A stretch of DNA of 64,000 nt from Comamonas odontotermitis. GTDB taxonomy: Bacteria > Pseudomonadota > Gammaproteobacteria > Burkholderiales > Burkholderiaceae_C. Both the position numbers and the translations under genes were made by a program. Positions 56,292 through 64,000 of the stretch are shown here, piece after piece. The notes beneath the pieces were generated by a model. The model saw only the letters and a program-made list of their open reading frames with translations, did not search any database and was not told the DNA's origin. The DNA is taken from NCBI RefSeq assembly GCF_014207855.1, contig NZ_JACHKZ010000005.1, positions 124,001-188,000 on the forward strand. The letters run 5' to 3'. Position 1 is the stretch's first letter. Every line of letters begins with the position of its first letter.

Positions 56292-57899
56292 TTACATACG
56301 GAACACGCCGAACCGGGTGTCTTCAATCGGCGCGTTGCGCGTAGCCGCCAAGCCCAGCGCAAGTACGCGGCGGGTATCTGCAGGGTCGATAACGCCGTCG
56401 TCCCACAAGCGAGCCGATGCGTAATAGGGGTGGCCCTGGTCTTCGTACTGCTGCCGGATCGGTGCTTTGAAAGCCTCTTCCTCCTCTGCGCTCCACTGGC
56501 CACCCTTGGCTTCAATACCATCGCGCTTGACGGTAGCCAGCACGCTGGCCGCCTGCTCGCCGCCCATCACACTGATGCGCGCGTTGGGCCACATCCACAG
56601 GAAGCGCGGCGAATACGCACGGCCGCACATGCCGTAGTTGCCTGCGCCAAAGCTGCCTCCGATGATGATGGTGAACTTGGGAACGCTTGCCGTGGCCACG
56701 GCGGTCACCAGCTTTGCGCCATGGCGAGCGATACCTTCATTTTCGTACTTGCGACCCACCATGAAGCCCGTGATGTTCTGCAGGAACACCAGTGGAATCT
56801 TGCGCTGGCAGCACAGCTCGATGAAGTGCGCGCCCTTGACCGCCGATTCGCTGAACAGGATGCCGTTATTGGCGATGATGCCCACTTCCATGCCTTCGAT
56901 GCGGGCAAAGCCGCACACCAGGGTGGAGCCGAAGCGGCTCTTGAACTCGTCGAACTCACTGCCGTCCACCACGCGGGCGATGATCTCGCGTACATCAAAG
57001 GGCTTGCGGGTATCGACCGGAATCACACCGTACAGCTCTTCGGCCGGATAAACCGGTGCCTGCGGCGCCTGATCCGCCGGATTGCGGGCCTTGGCCTTGT
57101 TGAGGTGGCTGACGGCCTTGCGCGCCAGCGCCAGCGCATGGGTGTCGTTGTCGGCCAGATGGTCGGCAACGCCCGACAGGCGCGTATGCACGTCGCCGCC
57201 GCCCAGGTCTTCTGCACTCACCACTTCGCCCGTGGCGGCCTTCACCAGCGGCGGACCGCCCAGAAAGATGGTGCCCTGGTTCTTGACGATGATGGACTCA
57301 TCGCTCATCGCCGGCACATAGGCGCCGCCAGCCGTGCAACTGCCCATCACCACGGCGATCTGCGCAATGCCCTGGGCCGACATGTTGGCCTGGTTGAAGA
57401 AGATGCGGCCGAAATGCTCGCGGTCAGGAAAGACATCGTCCTGGTTGGGCAGATTGGCGCCCCCCGAATCGACGAGGTAAATGCAGGGCAAGCGGTTCTG
57501 CGCTGCAATTTCTTGCGCCCGCAAATGTTTTTTTACCGTCATCGGGTAGTAAGTTCCCCCTTTGACCGTGGCATCATTGCACACGATCATGCAGTCCACG
57601 CCACTGACACGGCCCACACCGGCAATCAAGCCTGCGCCGGGCGCATCGTTGTTGTACATGTTGAGCGCCGCCAACGGCGCCAGTTCCAGAAAAGGCGTAC
57701 CGGGATCGAGCAGCATCTGCACGCGGTCGCGGGGCAGGAGCTTGCCACGACCGACATGCTTGGCGCGTGCTGCTTCGCCTCCGCCCTGGGCTATCTTTGC
57801 AGCCTGCGCGCGCAGATCGTCCACCACAGCGCGCATGGCCTGTGCGTTGGCCTGAAAATCCGCTGATCTGGCGTTCAGCTGTGTACCGAGTTTGCTCAT
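56292..57899 (-). CDS. Methylcrotonyl-CoA carboxylase beta subunit (carboxyltransferase)
   Basis: Transfers the carboxyl group from biotin to methylcrotonyl-CoA. ATG at 57899 (AGAGGAC upstream) gives 535 residues: [40 protein letters not shown] and [27 protein letters not shown] in separate family blocks typical of MCCase beta (liuB/mccB role). The upstream isovaleryl-CoA dehydrogenase usually found with it is not on this side; a divergent antiporter begins instead. Confidence 0.94.
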   Translation of the reverse strand: MSKLGTQLNARSADFQANAQAMRAVVDDLRAQAAKIAQGGGEAARAKHVGRGKLLPRDRVQMLLDPGTPFLELAPLAALNMYNNDAPGAGLIAGVGRVSGVDCMIVCNDATVKGGTYYPMTVKKHLRAQEIAAQNRLPCIYLVDSGGANLPNQDDVFPDREHFGRIFFNQANMSAQGIAQIAVVMGSCTAGGAYVPAMSDESIIVKNQGTIFLGGPPLVKAATGEVVSAEDLGGGDVHTRLSGVADHLADNDTHALALARKAVSHLNKAKARNPADQAPQAPVYPAEELYGVIPVDTRKPFDVREIIARVVDGSEFDEFKSRFGSTLVCGFARIEGMEVGIIANNGILFSESAVKGAHFIELCCQRKIPLVFLQNITGFMVGRKYENEGIARHGAKLVTAVATASVPKFTIIIGGSFGAGNYGMCGRAYSPRFLWMWPNARISVMGGEQAASVLATVKRDGIEAKGGQWSAEEEEAFKAPIRQQYEDQGHPYYASARLWDDGVIDPADTRRVLALGLAATRNAPIEDTRFGVFRM

Positions 57900-58084
57900 G
57901 CTTGTCCTCTTTTCTAATCTAATGCTCCGGGGATCCTCTGCCAAACTCCCTGCCTTGGTCTGAACGCGGTCTCCAGCGATCTGCGTCCAGCCCATTTGGC
58001 GAGGGTGCTGCAAAGGTTCCCTAGCGTTCTGTTCAGAGTCGTGTTTTCTTTCAGAATAGTCTGTAACTATAAAAACCGCAGACC

Positions 58085-59815
58085 ATGCATACCGTTGAAA
58101 CTGTCCTGCTTGTGTTGATGATCGGTGCCGTCACCGGCATCATCGCCCGCTACATCCGAGCCATTCCGTTGCCCCTCATCCAGATCATGCTGGGGGCGGT
58201 GTTGTCGTGGCCCCAGAATGGCCTGCACATCGATTTCGATCCTGGCCTGTTCATGCTGCTGTTCATTCCGCCGTTGCTGTTTGCCGATGGCTGGCGCATT
58301 CCCAAGCGTGAATTCTTTGCGTTGTACCAGCCTATTCTGAAGTTGGCATTCGGGTTGGTGCTGTTTACCGTGATCGGCTTGGGCTACCTGATTCACTGGA
58401 TGATTCCGGAGATGCCGCTCACCGTGGCCTTTGCACTGGCGGCCGTCATCTCGCCGACCGACGCCGTGGCGGTATCGGCCATCACCCGCAACCTGGGCAT
58501 GCCAGCGCACACCATGCATGTGCTCGAAGGCGAATCGCTGCTGAACGACGCGTCGGGCCTGGTCGCCTTGAAGTTTGCCATTGCCGCCACCCTGACGGGT
58601 CTGTTCTCGTGGGCCAAGGTGACGCAGGAATTCCTGTGGATTGCCCTGGGCGGCCTGGGTGTGGGCGCTGTCGCGGGCTGGGGATTCAGCTACCTGCGCG
58701 AGACCGTGACCCGCCGCCTGGGCGACGTGGCCGCCACACAGATGGTGCTGCTGCTGGTGTTGCTGCCCTTTGCCGCCTACCTGCTGGGCGAAGAGATCGG
58801 CGTATCGGGCATTCTGGCCGCCGTGGCGGCGGGCGTAGCCACCAATTTTGGCGATCTGAACCGCGCCGACTACATCTCCGAGCGCATGCAGACGGCTGGC
58901 ACCTGGGCCATGGTCGAATCGGCCTTCAATGGTGCCATCTTCCTGCTTCTGGGGCTGCAGCTTCCGTCCATCATTGGCGTCACCCTGCGGGACGCGGGCC
59001 ATGACTGGTGGATTCTGGTGGGCTATGTAGCCATCATTTCGGTGGCGCTGCTGGTGTTGCGCTGGATCTGGTTGATGCTGGGCGTGCGCAGCAGTCTGTA
59101 CAAGGCGCACAGGGCCGGCAAGCTGGTTGAAAAGCCCGATATGTGGCTGAACCTGGCGACCACCCTGGCTGGCATCCGCGGTGCGGTCACCTTGGCCGGT
59201 GCACTGTCCGTGCCCTTGCTGCTGAACAATGGCCAGCCTTTCCCGGCGCGCGACATGCTCATCTTCCTTGCCACCGGAACCATTCTCTTCACACTGGTGA
59301 TCGGCAGCATCGGCCTGCCGCTGGTACTGCGCCGCGTGCCCAAAGTGAGCGAGCCCGAATCGGTGATCGAAGAGCGCCAGGCACGCCTGGCCGCTTGCCG
59401 CGCTGCCATCAACAGCCTGGCGATCAACGAAGAAACCACCACCCAGCAACCGACCGAGTGGCAGGCTCAACAGCACGAGATCGAAGGCCGCATCGCCCGC
59501 GAATACCGCAACCGCATCGACATGCTGGACGAAGACCGCTCGCCCGATGCCGCAGACGCGTCCGATGCCGCCAGCCCCGAAGCGGTACAGCAGCGGCGTG
59601 AACGCTATGTCATGGAGCTGGAGATGCGGCTCAAGTGCATCAAGGTGGAGCGGCACACCATTTATGCCGAACGCCAGCACAACCGGATCAACGACGAATC
59701 TCTGCGCAGTCTGGTGCAGGAGCTCGATCTGAGCGAAATCACCCTGCGCAAACGCCTGGACGTGGCACGCCGTGCCGCCGCCAAACAAGCTGCCAAGCGG
59801 GATGACTCCCGATAA
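58085..59815 (+). CDS. Na+/H+ antiporter, CPA1 (NhaP/YjcE-like) family
   Basis: The 576-residue inner-membrane protein has about 12 helices in the first 415 residues and a cytoplasmic tail of about 150 residues with coiled-coil character. Visible motifs are [11 protein letters not shown] (about 119-129), [16 protein letters not shown] (ND-type cation site, about 142-157) and [16 protein letters not shown]. It exchanges Na+ or K+ for H+. It is divergent from the MCC beta gene and seems monocistronic. Confidence 0.9.
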   Translation: MHTVETVLLVLMIGAVTGIIARYIRAIPLPLIQIMLGAVLSWPQNGLHIDFDPGLFMLLFIPPLLFADGWRIPKREFFALYQPILKLAFGLVLFTVIGLGYLIHWMIPEMPLTVAFALAAVISPTDAVAVSAITRNLGMPAHTMHVLEGESLLNDASGLVALKFAIAATLTGLFSWAKVTQEFLWIALGGLGVGAVAGWGFSYLRETVTRRLGDVAATQMVLLLVLLPFAAYLLGEEIGVSGILAAVAAGVATNFGDLNRADYISERMQTAGTWAMVESAFNGAIFLLLGLQLPSIIGVTLRDAGHDWWILVGYVAIISVALLVLRWIWLMLGVRSSLYKAHRAGKLVEKPDMWLNLATTLAGIRGAVTLAGALSVPLLLNNGQPFPARDMLIFLATGTILFTLVIGSIGLPLVLRRVPKVSEPESVIEERQARLAACRAAINSLAINEETTTQQPTEWQAQQHEIEGRIAREYRNRIDMLDEDRSPDAADASDAASPEAVQQRRERYVMELEMRLKCIKVERHTIYAERQHNRINDESLRSLVQELDLSEITLRKRLDVARRAAAKQAAKRDDSR

Positions 59816-59919
59816 AGCTGGCTGCTGGCGCGCGTGGCAAGCCCTTTTCAGGCTTACACCAGTCTGATGATATGGATTGACGCGCGCCACAAGCTACCCT
59901 TTTAATAGCGGATCGACCT

Positions 59920-61674
59920 TCAAGCCGTCTTGGCAATTTCCAGCTTCAGCGACTCGATCATCGCCTCGCGGATCTTGAACTTCTGGATCTTGCCGGTGAC
60001 CGTCATCGGGAAAGCATCGACAAAGCGGATGTAGCGCGGCACCTTGTAATGCGCGATACGGCCCTTGCAATAGTCGCGCACATCTTCCTCGGTCAGCGAC
60101 TGCCCCGCCTTGGCGATCACCCAGGCGCACAGCTCTTCACCAAAGCGGCTGTCTGGCACGCCTACCACCTGCACATCCTGCAGTTGGGGATGGGTGTAGA
60201 GGAATTCTTCAATCTCGCGCGGATAGATGTTCTCGCCGCCTCGGATCACCATGTCCTTCATGCGACCGACAATATTGACGTAACCCTCCGCATCCATTGT
60301 GGCCAGATCGCCGGTGTGCATCCAGCCTTCCGCGTCAATGGCTTCCCGCGTCTTGGCTTCATCGCCCCAGTAACCATGCATCACCGAATAGCCGCGCGTG
60401 CACAGCTCGCCCGACTGGCCATTGGGAACCATCTCACCCGTTTCCGGGTTGATGATCTTCACCTCCAGATGCGGCTGCACCTTGCCCACCGTGGAAACGC
60501 GCTTGTCCAGCGGGGTATCGGTAGAGCTTTGGCAACTGACCGGACTGGTCTCCGTCATGCCGTAGGCGATGGTGATTTCGGACAGGTTCATTTCGCTGAC
60601 CACGCGCTTCATCACCTCAATCGGGCAAGGCGAGCCCGCCATGATGCCGGTACGCAAGGTAGACAGATCGAACTCCGAAAAACGCGGGTGGTCCAGCTCG
60701 GCGATGAACATGGTGGGCACGCCGTGCAGGCCCGTGCACCGCTCGGCCTGCACCGCTTCCAGAACAGTAACCGGATCAAAACCGTCGTTCGGATAGACGA
60801 TGGCCGAGCCGTGCGTCATGCATGCCATGTTGCCCAGCACCATGCCAAAGCAGTGGTACAGCGGCACGGGAATGCAGAGCCGGTCCTGTTCCGACAGCTG
60901 CATCGCCTCGCCAATGAAGTAGCCGTTGTTGACGATGTTGCGATGGGTGAGCGTTGCGCCCTTGGGGAAGCCCGTGGTGCCGCTGGTGAACTGGATGTTG
61001 ACCGGATCGTAGGGCGTCAGTGTTCTGGCGATCTCTGCAATCTGCGGATCCTGGGCATCACCCATGGCAATGAAGCGCGAGAAGCGCTCCATGCCGCGCT
61101 GCTCGCCGCCTTGGGGCGCACCTGAGCCGGCTGTGTCTAAGCCGACCGCGCCTGAGCCGGCCGCGTCAATCCACACCACCCAGCGCAGGTCGGGCAGCTT
61201 GGCGCTTTGCAGCTGGCCAGGGTGGCTAGTGGCCAGTTCGGGGGCCAGCTCGCGCACCATGCCCAGGTAGTCGCTGGTCTTGAAGCGCTCCATCACGAAC
61301 AAGGCCTTGCACTGCACCTTGTTCAACGCATACTCCAGCTCGGAGGTGCGGTAGGCCGGGTTGATGTTGACCAGAATGATGCCGACATGTGCGGTAGCGA
61401 ATTGCAGCAGTACCCATTCCACATTGTTGTGCGACCAGATACCTACGCGATCACCCTTCTGAATACCGGCGCGCAGCAGGGCGCTGGCCAGTTGAAAGGA
61501 TTGGGCGAGCAGCTGGCGGTAGCTCAGGCGGATATTCTGGTGGCGGCTGATCAGCGCATCACGGTCGCCAAAACGGGTGGCCGTATCTACCAATTGCTGC
61601 CCAATGGTTTTGTCCAGCAGGCGGGGCTCTGCGGCGCCGCGCGCATAGCTGGTCATCAAAGCGTGGTCGCTCAT
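59920..61674 (-). CDS. AMP-binding acyl-CoA synthetase
   Basis: Activates a carboxylic acid to its CoA ester. ATG 61674 with AGGAG gives 584 residues. ANL-family motifs: [18 protein letters not shown] (P-loop), [18 protein letters not shown] and [20 protein letters not shown], with the C-terminal lysine in [14 protein letters not shown] roughly 20-residue Gly/Ala-rich insertion (near 170-190) carries a 10-residue tandem repeat. Similar enzymes act on medium-chain or branched acids; a divergent AraC regulator lies upstream. Confidence 0.88.
   Translation of the reverse strand: MSDHALMTSYARGAAEPRLLDKTIGQQLVDTATRFGDRDALISRHQNIRLSYRQLLAQSFQLASALLRAGIQKGDRVGIWSHNNVEWVLLQFATAHVGIILVNINPAYRTSELEYALNKVQCKALFVMERFKTSDYLGMVRELAPELATSHPGQLQSAKLPDLRWVVWIDAAGSGAVGLDTAGSGAPQGGEQRGMERFSRFIAMGDAQDPQIAEIARTLTPYDPVNIQFTSGTTGFPKGATLTHRNIVNNGYFIGEAMQLSEQDRLCIPVPLYHCFGMVLGNMACMTHGSAIVYPNDGFDPVTVLEAVQAERCTGLHGVPTMFIAELDHPRFSEFDLSTLRTGIMAGSPCPIEVMKRVVSEMNLSEITIAYGMTETSPVSCQSSTDTPLDKRVSTVGKVQPHLEVKIINPETGEMVPNGQSGELCTRGYSVMHGYWGDEAKTREAIDAEGWMHTGDLATMDAEGYVNIVGRMKDMVIRGGENIYPREIEEFLYTHPQLQDVQVVGVPDSRFGEELCAWVIAKAGQSLTEEDVRDYCKGRIAHYKVPRYIRFVDAFPMTVTGKIQKFKIREAMIESLKLEIAKTA
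61118..61177. repeat. 30-bp imperfect tandem repeat within the acyl-CoA synthetase gene
   Basis: Two 30-base units share gc(a/g)cctgagccggc(t/c)g(t/c)gtc before diverging. They encode two successive 10-residue units containing AGSGA in a surface-type insertion. Confidence 0.6.
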
Positions 61675-61827
61675 GCTTGTCTCCTGTCTGCAAAGCGCTG
61701 CGCACGCCCGCGTATCTGGTATATCTTGGTTGCGCACCAGCATACGCCAGCGGGCCGCGCAAATGGTGGCAGGCAGGTTGCAAAAGTCGCCAGTACAATC
61801 AATGCTTGCTGGCAGATTTTCGCCCCC

Positions 61828-62871
61828 ATGACCAAGCCGCTTCCGTCATCCGCAGTCATCCATCACCCGGCCGTTACGCCCATGGCCTTCGTGCGTGCAA
61901 TTGCACGCGCCTACCAGCACCGTGGGCTCAACCCCGACAAGGCATTGCACCTGGCGCAAATTGACCCCTTTACGGTCGAACAAGATACCGTTGGCATCAC
62001 CGCCTTGCAGTTCGAGACCTTGTCCGACGCCGCCATGCAGGAACTCGACGATGAGGCTCTGGGCTGGTTCAGCCGCCGTCTGCCTTGGGGCAGCTATGGC
62101 ATGCTGGCACGCGCATCCCTGACCAGCCCGGACCTGGGCGTGGCCCTCAAGCGCTGGTGCCGCCACCATGGTCTGCTGACGGATGACCTGCAGCTCAGCT
62201 TACAGGTGCATGGCAACACGGCCACGCTGGAGATCGTGGAGCATGCGGGCCTGGGCGAGTTGCGCGAGTTCTGCCTAGTGTCGATGCTGCGTAATATCCA
62301 CGGGCTGTCGAGCTGGTATGTGGATTCGTCGCTGCCGCTGTTCAAGGTGGCTTTTCCGTTTGCAGCCCCAGGGCATGCCGATGTCTATTCGCTGCTCTTT
62401 CCCGGCGAAGTGCAGTTTGACGCGCCGGTCACCAGCATGCAGTTCGATGCCCGCTATCTGGCCTTGCCCATTGCTCGTGATGAAACCGCCCTGCAGCGCA
62501 TGCTGCAGCGCGCCCTGCCGCTGACGGTACGCCCTTATCGCCGCGACCGGCTGATGGTGCAGCGCGTGCGTCAGTTGCTGGCCGCCGATCCTTCGGCCAT
62601 GCACAGCGCAGAAACCCTGTCCAAGAAACTGCACCTGTCGCTGCGCACCCTGCACCGCCAGCTCAAGGACGAAGGCGCTTCGCTGCAGGCCTTGAAGGAC
62701 GAGGTACGGCGCGAACGCTCGCTTACCTTGCTGCACCGCACCAACCGCCCCATCAAGCAGATTGCGCAACTGGCAGGCTTCAGCAACGACAAGAGTTTCA
62801 TCCGCGCCTTTCGCACCTGGATGGGAATGTCTCCTGCCGAGTACCGCAAGAGCACCCGGCCACCGGCGTGA
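61828..62871 (+). CDS. AraC-family regulator with N-terminal arabinose-binding-type (PF12625) domain
   Basis: The 347-residue protein has an N-terminal ligand domain (about 20-205; [19 protein letters not shown]) of the kind found in OruR-like regulators, and a C-terminal AraC helix-turn-helix (about 240-340; [24 protein letters not shown] and [22 protein letters not shown]). It diverges from the acyl-CoA synthetase with 153 bases between starts; regulators of this type commonly control neighbouring fatty-acid or acyl-CoA genes. Confidence 0.87.
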   Translation: MTKPLPSSAVIHHPAVTPMAFVRAIARAYQHRGLNPDKALHLAQIDPFTVEQDTVGITALQFETLSDAAMQELDDEALGWFSRRLPWGSYGMLARASLTSPDLGVALKRWCRHHGLLTDDLQLSLQVHGNTATLEIVEHAGLGELREFCLVSMLRNIHGLSSWYVDSSLPLFKVAFPFAAPGHADVYSLLFPGEVQFDAPVTSMQFDARYLALPIARDETALQRMLQRALPLTVRPYRRDRLMVQRVRQLLAADPSAMHSAETLSKKLHLSLRTLHRQLKDEGASLQALKDEVRRERSLTLLHRTNRPIKQIAQLAGFSNDKSFIRAFRTWMGMSPAEYRKSTRPPA

Positions 62872-63071
62872 AGCGCGCGGAGTCCATCGGCGGCATGAAC
62901 TGCAACCTGGCTGACACCTAGAAGAACCCCGCCGCATCCCATCCGTGCCAAGATGGTGTCATAACGATTGCACGACTTGCGCAAATTCAAACCAGGCCAG
63001 ATCGCCTGCCGGTGAACATATCCACCGCGCGCCATAGTTTGCGTAGGTTCTCAACAGGAGACATTGCCGTG

Positions 63072-63749
63072 ATGGAGCTCTACCACTGCGTCAGCGCGCG
63101 CTCATTCCGCGCGCTGTGGATGCTGGAAGAACTGGGTCTGCCCTACCAGTTGCATATGCTGCCCTTTCCGCCGCGTGCACTGGCCAAGGAATATCTGGCC
63201 CTCAACCCGCTGGGCACGGTGCCCCTCCTGATCGATGGCGCCACGCGCATGACCGAGTCAAGCGCCATCTGCCAATACCTGGCGAGCAAGGCGCCCGCGC
63301 GCCAGTTAGGGGTTGCACCAGACGAAAAGGCCTATGGCAGCTATCTGAACTGGCTGTACATGGCCGATGCCACCCTCACCTTTCCACAAACCCTGGTACT
63401 GCGTTACTGCTTTTTTGAGCCCGCGGTGCGGCGCCAGCCCCAGGTAGCCGAAGACTACGAGCGCTGGTTTCTGGGCCGCCTGCGCGCGGTGGAGGCTGCC
63501 GCGCAGTCTTTGCCCGCAGACAAGCCCTATCTGTGCGCGGGGCGCTTTACGGCGGCCGATGTGGCCATCGGCTATGCACTGATGCTGTCCGACTACCTGG
63601 GCATGAGCGCCCAATGGGGCCCGGCCACCCAGCACTACTGGATGGGCCTGCAGCAGCGCGCAGCATTCTTGCGCAGCCTTGATATCGAAAAGCAGGCCGC
63701 GCTGGCCCAGGGCGTCGATCCGATACCGTCACCGCTGATCAGGCCTTGA
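63072..63749 (+). CDS. Glutathione S-transferase family protein
   Basis: The 225-residue protein starts MELYHCVSARSFRALWMLEE, with SAR-S as glutathione-activating region, NPLGTVPLL (cis-Pro) and TESSAICQYLA (gamma-Glu binding) in the thioredoxin-like domain, then a helical C-terminal domain (FTAADVAIGYALMLSDYL). AGGAG lies 8 bases before an in-frame GTG at 63069 and 11 before the ATG, so GTG could be the true start. It is followed 15 bases later by an acyl-CoA synthetase, likely in one operon. Confidence 0.88.
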   Translation: MELYHCVSARSFRALWMLEELGLPYQLHMLPFPPRALAKEYLALNPLGTVPLLIDGATRMTESSAICQYLASKAPARQLGVAPDEKAYGSYLNWLYMADATLTFPQTLVLRYCFFEPAVRRQPQVAEDYERWFLGRLRAVEAAAQSLPADKPYLCAGRFTAADVAIGYALMLSDYLGMSAQWGPATQHYWMGLQQRAAFLRSLDIEKQAALAQGVDPIPSPLIRP

Positions 63750-63763
63750 CGGGGGAGTACCAC

Positions 63764-64000
63764 ATGATTGACATCCATGACCACACCACCATCGGCGAAG
63801 CCCTGGCAGCCGCTATTGCCAAATATGGCAGCCTCAGCCTGCTGGCGGTTCCCGCCAACCCCGGGCGCAGCTATCTGCCCGAGGGCCGTGAGTTCAGCTA
63901 CGCCGAAGCAGGCCAGCTGATCGATGCACTCAAGACGCTCTACCAGGCAGCAGGCTATGGCGTAGGCCATCGCGTGGGCCTGCTTCTGGAGAGCAGGCCC
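63764..64000 (+). CDS. N-terminal fragment of an AMP-dependent acyl-CoA synthetase (runs off the window)
   Basis: Seventy-nine codons are visible from ATG 63764, preceded by GGGGGAG at 6 bases. The stretch ends VGHRVGLLLESRP, resembling the RVGLLLENRP segment of ANL-superfamily ligases, and EFSYAEAGQLIDAL matches the usual first helix. The 3' end is missing, so the substrate cannot be judged. Downstream of the GST with a 14-base gap. Confidence 0.75.
   Translation, partial: MIDIHDHTTIGEALAAAIAKYGSLSLLAVPANPGRSYLPEGREFSYAEAGQLIDALKTLYQAAGYGVGHRVGLLLESRP

Noticed and set aside
58067..59890. 607-codon minus-strand open frame
   Set aside because: Antisense to the Na+/H+ antiporter, which has clear family motifs and membrane helices.

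Overview
The window looks like a chromosomal segment of a betaproteobacterium of the family Comamonadaceae, most likely Comamonas or a close relative. The evidence is a canonical dcw cluster, Comamonas-type porin and tripartite-transporter proteins, a Cys-poor DksA, a leucine-degradation (liu/mcc) cluster and an actP/DUF485 pair. GC content appears to be about 60%. I see no prophage, insertion sequence, CRISPR array, tRNA or rRNA. Most of the window is core chromosome.

Layout. (1) 1-11567, minus strand: the division and cell-wall operon mraZ-rsmH-ftsL-ftsI-murE-murF-mraY-murD-ftsW-murG (murG runs off the left edge). It is tightly packed with ATGA overlaps, and a four-box MraZ operator lies upstream. 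(2) 11824-19925, minus: the HslUV protease, a STAS-domain protein, dksA, a His-rich COG0523 metallochaperone, xerC and a DUF484 protein. (3) 20013-25716: dapF, a Nudix/metallo-beta-lactamase fusion, pssA, two small or odd genes (a DUF6139-like protein and an S4/pseudouridine-synthase-like protein lacking the catalytic Asp), yjdM, and the RNase P RNA with promoter and terminator. (4) 25901-30013, minus: a histidine kinase and a LuxR-type response regulator downstream of a small secreted SUOX-fold protein, a possible pterin-sensing two-component system, then an AraC regulator. (5) 30129-36774: a DMT exporter, a 53-residue membrane protein, cysK, and tctA/tctB with tctD/tctE but no tctC. (6) 36866-43330: a Pro-rich peptide gene and a 2005-residue double-length UvrA with a perfect LexA box upstream. 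(7) 43436-48756: porin, MHS-family MFS carrier, DUF485 and actP. (8) 48787-58000, minus: a DsbA/HCCA-isomerase-like protein, DUF1289, YbaK, and a leucine/isovalerate catabolic cluster (HMG-CoA lyase, 2-hydroxyacid dehydrogenase, MCC alpha, DUF4126, enoyl-CoA hydratase, MCC beta). (9) 58085-64000: Na+/H+ antiporter, acyl-CoA synthetase with a divergent AraC regulator, a GST, and the start of a second acyl-CoA synthetase.

The points most worth a second look are the SUOX-fold protein/two-component operon, the LexA-controlled giant UvrA carrying a copy of an interspersed repeat in frame, the TctBA pair without a binding protein, the COG0523 gene beside a Cys-poor DksA, and the 170-residue extension on MurD. 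Function calls come from reading motifs by eye. Start sites were chosen from ribosome-binding sites and family lengths.
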